A model generated the notes under the pieces. That model worked only from the letters and a program-made list of their open reading frames with translations, had not been told where the DNA came from and did not search any database. Made by a program: the position numbers and the translations under genes. From the NCBI GenBank assembly GCA_023418255.1, contig JAEZZZ010000156.1, forward strand, positions 1 through 10,181: a DNA stretch of 10,181 nt. Direction: 5' to 3'. Source of the stretch: Bacteroidota bacterium (GTDB taxonomy: Bacteria; Bacteroidota; Bacteroidia; Bacteroidales; Dysgonomonadaceae). Positions 6,465 to 10,181 of this stretch are shown piece by piece; positions within the stretch are counted from its first letter, which is position 1; every line of letters begins with the position of its first letter.

Positions 6465-8711
6465 ATGAAAACAAAATCAATTTTCACCTGCATGTTCCTT
6501 TGTTTTTTGAGCGTACACGCCCAAAAATTGACCGACTACGTAAATCCTTTTATCGGCACAAACAATTACGGAACCACAAATCCCGGCGCGATATGTCCCA
6601 ACGGAATGATGTCCGTGTCGCCATTCAACGTGATGGGTTCGTCGAAAAATAAATACGACAAAGACGCGCAATGGTGGTCGACACCGTACACGAACGAAAA
6701 CAGTTTTTTCACCGGATTTTCACATGTCAATCTCAGTGGAGTAGGTTGTCCCGACTTAGGTTCGTTGTTGTTGATGCCAACCAACGGCGAATTGAATTTT
6801 GATTACAAAATATATGGCAGTGCTTACACCGACGAAACCGCGTCACCGGGATATTACAGCAACAAATTAACAAAATACGGCATCAAAACAGAAGTGTCGG
6901 CTACGCCACGCACAAGTATCGCGCGTTTCACCTTCCCGAAAGGCAACGGACACATTTTGATGAACTTGGGGGAAGGACTGACCAACGAATCCGGAGCATG
7001 GCTGCGTCGCGTGAGTGACACAGAAGTGGAAGGCATGAAATTATTGGGTAGTTTTTGTTACAATCCACAAGCGGTTTTTCCCATATATTTTGTGATGCGT
7101 GTCAGTAAAAAACCGCAATCCACAGGCTATTGGAAAAAACAACGCTTGATGAAAGGCGTTGAACACGAATGGGATATTCACAGCGGAAAATATAAACCTT
7201 ACACGCACTATACACGTGACTTAGCAGGCGATGATATTGGTGCTTATTTTTCATACAATAATCTTGCCGACAATGAAACCGTGGAGGTACAAATCGGTGT
7301 ATCGTTTGTGAGCACTGACAACGCGCGTCTTAATCTAGACAGCGAACAAAATGGATTTCAGTTTGATAAAATTCGTTCCGATGCATCATCACAATGGGAA
7401 AAGCAACTTGCTCGCGTTCGGATTACAGGTGGAACACACGACCAACGTACGGTGTTTTATACCGGACTTTATCACGCGTTAATTCATCCCAACATATTGA
7501 ACGACGTGAACGGCGAATATCCCGCAATGGAAAGCGGCAAAACCATGCACACCGATGCCACACGCTACACCGTGTTTTCGCTTTGGGATACGTATCGCAA
7601 CGTACATCAACTGCTGACACTGTTGTATCCAAAGCGTCAGCTTGATATGGTACGTTCGATGGTGGATATGTATAAAGAAAGCGGATGGCTTCCAAAATGG
7701 GAACTCTACGGACGTGAAACCCTCACGATGGAAGGCGATCCTGCAATTCCGGTGATTGTGGATACGTGGCAAAAAGGATTGCGTGATTTTGATGTGAATG
7801 CCGCTTATGAAGCAATGTATAAATCCGCCACAACACGTGGGAAAGATAATTTTCTACGTCCCGACATCGATGATTATCTATCCCTCGGCTACGTCCCGCT
7901 GCGTAAAAAATATGATAACTCGGTATCTCACGCGCTAGAATATTACATAGCGGACAATGCATTGTCGAAGTTTGCCGCGGCATTAGGAAAAACAGCCGAT
8001 GCCAAACGTTTTTACACACAATCGCTCAACTATAAAAAATATTACGACAAAGGGCACGGCACATTTCGACCATTATTACCCGACGGTTCGTTTCTTTCGC
8101 CTTTCAATCCGAAACAAGGCGAAAACTTTGAACCTGTTCCGGGATTTCACGAAGGAAGTGCCTACAATTATTCATTTATGGTGCCACACGATGTGCAAGG
8201 ATTGATGCGTTTGATGGGTGGCAAAAAAGCATTTGTACGTAATTTACAATCGATTTTTGACGATGGGCACTACGACCCGACAAATGAACCGAATATTTCT
8301 TATCCGTACCTATTCAGCTACGTAAAAGACGAAGCATGGAGAACACAAAAACTGGTGCGTGAATTGTTACAAAAGCATTTTAAGAACTCGCCCGACGGTT
8401 TGCCGGGAAATGACGATACGGGAACAATGTCCACATGGTGCGTATTTTCGATGATGGGATTTTATCCCGATAATGCCACCGACCCGTCATACACGTTCAC
8501 GACGCCGACCTTCGACAAAATAACATTGACACTGAATCCGGCATTGAAAGGCGAACGTCAATTGACAATAGAAACACGCAAATCATCGGAGAAAGCACAC
8601 TATATCAATCGCATCGAGATTGATGGAAAACCCCACAAAGGATATCGCATATCGCACGAAGAATTGGTAAAAGCCAATAAAATTGTGTTTTTTCTTTCAG
8701 AAAAAAAGTAG
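6465..8711 (+). CDS. Exported glycoside hydrolase family 92 alpha-mannosidase
   Basis: GH92 enzymes are calcium-dependent, inverting exo-acting alpha-mannosidases (mostly alpha-1,2, also 1,3/1,4/1,6) that trim N-glycans or yeast mannan. The 748-aa protein starts with a Sec signal peptide, with cleavage likely after VHA (19) and no lipobox cysteine, so it is periplasmic or secreted. The N-terminal beta-sandwich begins with YVNPFIGT (25-32), followed by NPGAICPNGMMSVSPF (39-54). The (alpha/alpha)6 domain contains FSLWDTYR (371-378). The general acid is probably Glu563 in HEGSAYNYSFMVPHD (562-576), and the base/calcium region is GNDDTGTMSTW (648-658) with Asp650 and Asp651, matching GNDDxGxMSxW of BT3990-type enzymes. 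Length is normal for the family. No SusC/SusD pair or other glycosidase lies nearby, so it is a solitary gene. Linkage specificity cannot be told from sequence. Confidence 0.94.
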   Translation: MKTKSIFTCMFLCFLSVHAQKLTDYVNPFIGTNNYGTTNPGAICPNGMMSVSPFNVMGSSKNKYDKDAQWWSTPYTNENSFFTGFSHVNLSGVGCPDLGSLLLMPTNGELNFDYKIYGSAYTDETASPGYYSNKLTKYGIKTEVSATPRTSIARFTFPKGNGHILMNLGEGLTNESGAWLRRVSDTEVEGMKLLGSFCYNPQAVFPIYFVMRVSKKPQSTGYWKKQRLMKGVEHEWDIHSGKYKPYTHYTRDLAGDDIGAYFSYNNLADNETVEVQIGVSFVSTDNARLNLDSEQNGFQFDKIRSDASSQWEKQLARVRITGGTHDQRTVFYTGLYHALIHPNILNDVNGEYPAMESGKTMHTDATRYTVFSLWDTYRNVHQLLTLLYPKRQLDMVRSMVDMYKESGWLPKWELYGRETLTMEGDPAIPVIVDTWQKGLRDFDVNAAYEAMYKSATTRGKDNFLRPDIDDYLSLGYVPLRKKYDNSVSHALEYYIADNALSKFAAALGKTADAKRFYTQSLNYKKYYDKGHGTFRPLLPDGSFLSPFNPKQGENFEPVPGFHEGSAYNYSFMVPHDVQGLMRLMGGKKAFVRNLQSIFDDGHYDPTNEPNISYPYLFSYVKDEAWRTQKLVRELLQKHFKNSPDGLPGNDDTGTMSTWCVFSMMGFYPDNATDPSYTFTTPTFDKITLTLNPALKGERQLTIETRKSSEKAHYINRIEIDGKPHKGYRISHEELVKANKIVFFLSEKK

Positions 8712-8735
8712 AGGGAATTCATCAATTTCCTCTAC
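8708..8735. terminator. Bidirectional intrinsic terminator between GH92 gene and cas6
   Basis: The arms GTAGAGGGAATT and AATTTCCTCTAC form a 12-bp stem (one G-T wobble) with a CATC loop. The GH92 stop codon lies in the left arm. On the plus strand the following sequence is only weakly T-rich. On the minus strand the stem is followed directly by TTTTTTT (complement of 8701-8707), a classic terminator for transcripts coming from cas6. Confidence 0.75.
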
Positions 8736-8761
8736 CTTAATATCATAATTAATTGTACTGT

Positions 8762-8785
8762 AAATTCAACCGTTATAGGTAATTT
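8762..8785. other. Imperfect dyad resembling a lone CRISPR repeat
   Basis: AAATT (8762-8766) pairs with AATTT (8781-8785), and ACC (8769-8771) pairs with GGT (8778-8780), with a CA bulge and a GTTATA loop. The surrounding 30 nt (8760-8789), with ATTCAAC and TTATAGGTA, resemble type I-B/III repeats of the GTTTCAATTCC...ATAGGTA kind that I remember. There is only one copy and no array, so this is suggestive only. Confidence 0.2.
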
Positions 8786-8790
8786 TTGGT

Positions 8791-8879
8791 GAAGGATATA
8801 GAATAAACTTTATCACACGATATTATTTCAAGGCGAAGGATTGGCGTGTTCGTGTCAATCCTTCACTTTTATATCCTTC
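8791..8879. repeat. Nested inverted repeats at the 3' end of cas6
   Basis: The outer arms GAAGGATATA (8791-8800) and TATATCCTTC (8870-8879) are perfectly complementary over 10 bp. The inner arms GAAGGATTG (8835-8843) and CAATCCTTC (8856-8864) are complementary over 9 bp with a 12-nt loop. The right arms lie in or touch the last codons of cas6. All four arms share GAAGGAT or its complement. There is no T tract after the structure on the minus strand. Confidence 0.5.
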
Positions 8880-9646
8880 CACACTTTTACCATCCCAAAA
8901 CCAACACTGTTTTTACTTCCAAAACCCGATTCATACATAATCTTCATCAAGTCCGAAGGAGCCGTCAATCGAAAGCGACACATAAATCCCTTAATCCGAC
9001 TTTGTTGTGGTGTTCCCTGCTTGATAGCGACGAGCATAGGTTTGGAGGGAGAGAGCAGCGTTATTTCGAAAGGGAAATTATCGGTTGGATATTCTTTCTT
9101 TTCCAGTGCCAAATATTTGCTCAGCAGGTTTTGTTTTACCAACTCGGTTGCTTCGCGATGATCGACAGGAATATATTCTTCTGTATCATCCGATTTTTTC
9201 CATGGAATACAGATGGGTGACAATGTTTGAAAACTCATTGTTTGCTTAAAATCGGGACCTGGGAGCATCTCAACACTTTGCACATGGCATTTTATTCGCA
9301 TCTTTCGTGTACCTAATTCAAAGTTCTGTTCAGAGAAAAGTCCTTCAATAAATGTTCGCGTACTACGTTCGGGAAGAAAAGAAACATGCCAAGTGACGGT
9401 ATCGCTAAGAATAGCCAAGCCATCATCAAGCAACTTAAATTTTGGAATATGCAAACGAGAAAAGGTGAACAACTTAAACTGTTTCTTCTCTGCACAAAAA
9501 CCATTGTTGTGAAGCCATGTGGCAAAAGCCTCATTCGATTGCGACAAAAATCGATATATAACAGCCTGCAACTCATATTGATAATTGAATGGCAACATAT
9601 TGCCATATACGTTTTTATCAATATATAATGTAAGTTTAAACCGCAT
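8855..9646 (-). CDS. cas6: Cas6 CRISPR RNA endoribonuclease
   Basis: Cas6 cuts CRISPR precursor RNA within the repeat in type I and type III systems, leaving an 8-nt 5' handle. The 263-aa protein has the family's usual length and two RAMP/ferredoxin-like halves. The C-terminal glycine-rich loop GFGSKNSVGFG (241-251), preceded by YES, is the Cas6 signature. In the N-terminal half, Tyr31 (VIYRFL) and His46 (WLHNNGF) fall at the positions of the Tyr31/His46 pair of Pyrococcus Cas6, and Lys54 or Lys55 could supply the third residue. The frame is intact. No CRISPR array and no other cas gene lies in the window. Its start codon is only 20 bp from the end of an IS4-family element, so native upstream sequence, and perhaps the rest of a cas locus, has been displaced. 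The gene is convergent with the GH92 gene. Confidence 0.88.
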   Translation of the reverse strand: MRFKLTLYIDKNVYGNMLPFNYQYELQAVIYRFLSQSNEAFATWLHNNGFCAEKKQFKLFTFSRLHIPKFKLLDDGLAILSDTVTWHVSFLPERSTRTFIEGLFSEQNFELGTRKMRIKCHVQSVEMLPGPDFKQTMSFQTLSPICIPWKKSDDTEEYIPVDHREATELVKQNLLSKYLALEKKEYPTDNFPFEITLLSPSKPMLVAIKQGTPQQSRIKGFMCRFRLTAPSDLMKIMYESGFGSKNSVGFGMVKVWKDIKVKD

Positions 9647-9666
9647 TTTACGTTATATTTTTGTTT

Positions 9667-9690
9667 GAAATCACTATTGTCCGATAAAAA
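9667..9690 (+). repeat. Terminal inverted repeat (left end) of right IS4-family copy
   Basis: GAAATCACTATTGTCCGATA and the four following A residues match the reverse complement of 282-305 at 20 of 24 positions. The core ATTGTCCGATAAAA recurs in inverted orientation, without mismatch, inside the transposase coding sequence at 9793-9806. Confidence 0.75.
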
Positions 9691-9709
9691 ATAATCCAAA
9701 GTGCAGGAA

Positions 9710-9717
9710 CAAAAATA
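9710..9717 (-). promoter_or_regulatory. Possible outward-facing -7 box toward cas6
   Basis: On the minus strand, TATTTTTG matches TAnnTTTG exactly and faces cas6, about 63 nt before its start codon. No good -33 partner is seen, and the AT-rich context makes chance matches likely. If real, the IS would supply the cas6 promoter. Confidence 0.22.
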
Positions 9718-9720
9718 AAC

Positions 9721-9751
9721 TTTCATCCCATACACTCTTTTAGTAGTTTTG
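9721..9751 (+). promoter_or_regulatory. Bacteroidota promoter of the IS4 transposase gene
   Basis: TTTC (9721-9724) and TAGTTTTG (9744-9751) are separated by 19 bp. The -7 box matches TAnnTTTG exactly and the -33 box differs from TTTG at one base. The predicted start, near 9758, gives an 18-nt leader to the ATG at 9776. Confidence 0.5.
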
Positions 9752-9775
9752 TGTTCAAAACAACGCAATACTACA

Positions 9776-10181
9776 ATGAACAAAAGTACACATTTTATCG
9801 GACAATCTGTTTTCGGAAAGCTAATTTCTTTGATTGATAACTCTATTATTACCCGAAACAGCATTAAACACAATGCCGACCAATACATAAAGAAGTTCAT
9901 AACTAAAGACCATTTGATAAATATGCTCTTTGGCGTATTTGCAAAAGTCACATCTTTGCGTGAAGTATCCGGAGCAATGCTTGGATTATCGGGCAAAACA
10001 AAACACTTTCAATTAGGCAGCCTTCCATACCGCAGCACCCTTTCGGATGCAAATAAACGCAAATTTGAGTTTCTAACCAATTTGTTTGAAACGCGTCCCG
10101 ATTTAATAGCTCCATCTATAAATTGCGTTGGCAGATAGAATTACTGTTTAAACAGTTAAAACAGAATTTCCCGTTGAAGTA
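9776..10181 (+). pseudogene. IS4-family DUF4372 transposase with internal deletion and frameshift
   Basis: The N-terminal DUF4372 domain is well preserved: MNKSTHFIGQSVFGKLISL, then TSLREVSGAMLGLSGKTKHF, then PYRSTLSDANKRK. After DANKRK (about 10058-10066) the sequence jumps directly to FEFLTNLFETRPDLIA, which in this family lies just before the final catalytic Glu region. The central DDE core with both Asp residues is therefore gone. The frame then shifts by one missing base near 10107-10113: the original frame ends at TAG 10136-10138, while the next frame reads IYKLRWQIELLFKQLKQNFP to the window edge. The text GCTCC probably derives from GCTGCC (Ala-Ala). The alternative TTG start at 9749 lies inside the promoter -7 box and is rejected. 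This copy cannot encode an active transposase, although its ends could be mobilised in trans by an intact sibling. Confidence 0.85.

Larger units (their letters stand above)
9667..10181 (+). mobile_element. Second IS4-family (DUF4372-type) copy, internally deleted, continuing past the window
   Basis: It starts with a terminal inverted repeat at 9667-9690, followed by a promoter (9721-9751) and a transposase gene from 9776. The gene has lost its middle and carries a frameshift. The same element type, in the same direction, lies at the left window edge. The right end of this copy is not in the window. Its left end lies 20 bp before the cas6 start codon, with the two genes divergent. Confidence 0.85.

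Noticed and set aside
8736..8854. A CRISPR array next to cas6
   Set aside because: Only one repeat-like unit is visible. No regularly spaced second copy was found here or in the 20-bp gap on the other side of cas6.
8841..9220. Plus-strand frames of 106 and 124 codons over the cas6 region
   Set aside because: Both are antisense to the well-supported cas6 gene and lack recognisable domains or promoter signals.
9313..9996. Long minus-strand open frame running from the IS4 transposase into cas6
   Set aside because: It is antisense to the transposase N-terminus and overlaps cas6 in another frame. It has no recognisable domain and an unlikely composition, so it is a shadow.
1..10181. Composite transposon carrying a cargo of mur genes
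   Set aside because: The two IS copies are in direct orientation, but one is defective. The cargo is mostly core housekeeping genes and no matching target duplication can be seen, so a mobile unit is not supported. Repeat-limited contig ends explain the pattern more simply.

Overview
The window looks like a chromosomal piece from a Bacteroidota (probably Bacteroidales) bacterium. The protein families fit (GH92 mannosidase, short RsmI-like methylase, membrane-anchored MutS-like ATPase, MurA with an Asp active site), and several TAnnTTTG-type promoter boxes are present. Shine-Dalgarno sites are weak or absent, and A-rich stretches precede several start codons. The genus cannot be fixed from the sequence alone.

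Layout. 1-305 is the 3' end of an IS4-family (DUF4372-type) element, with its terminal inverted repeat at 282-305. It abuts a frameshifted 3' remnant of an IS1595/ISXO2-like transposase (307-661). 807-6145 is a tightly packed five-gene operon on the plus strand: rhomboid protease, RsmI-like SAM methyltransferase, murB, a membrane MutS-like ATPase and murA. A probable promoter lies at 779-786 and an intrinsic terminator at 6135-6160. Between this operon and the next gene lies a 61-codon remnant of the C-terminus of proline dehydrogenase on the minus strand (6161-6343). 6465-8711 is an exported GH92 alpha-mannosidase with its own promoter, which is overlapped by a perfect dyad. A bidirectional terminator at 8708-8735 separates it from a convergent, full-length cas6 (8855-9646, minus). 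No CRISPR array and no other cas gene is visible. A second IS4-family copy of the same type begins at 9667, only 20 bp from the cas6 start codon. Its transposase carries an internal deletion plus a one-base frameshift and runs off the window.

How it fits together. The operon supplies both first committed enzymes of peptidoglycan precursor synthesis: MurA makes UDP-GlcNAc-enolpyruvate and MurB reduces it to UDP-MurNAc. They are co-transcribed with a membrane protease, an RNA-methylase-like protein and an unusual MutS relative. The flanks show insertion-sequence turnover and gene decay: three broken transposase pieces, a proline dehydrogenase stub and an orphan cas6. Both window ends lie inside the same IS family in the same orientation, so the contig probably broke at this repeat. 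I do not see a convincing new multi-gene defence system. The most unusual points are the orphan cas6 with a structured region at its 3' side, the membrane-anchored MutS in a cell-wall operon, and the IS4 copy carrying an inverted copy of its terminal repeat at the start of its transposase gene.
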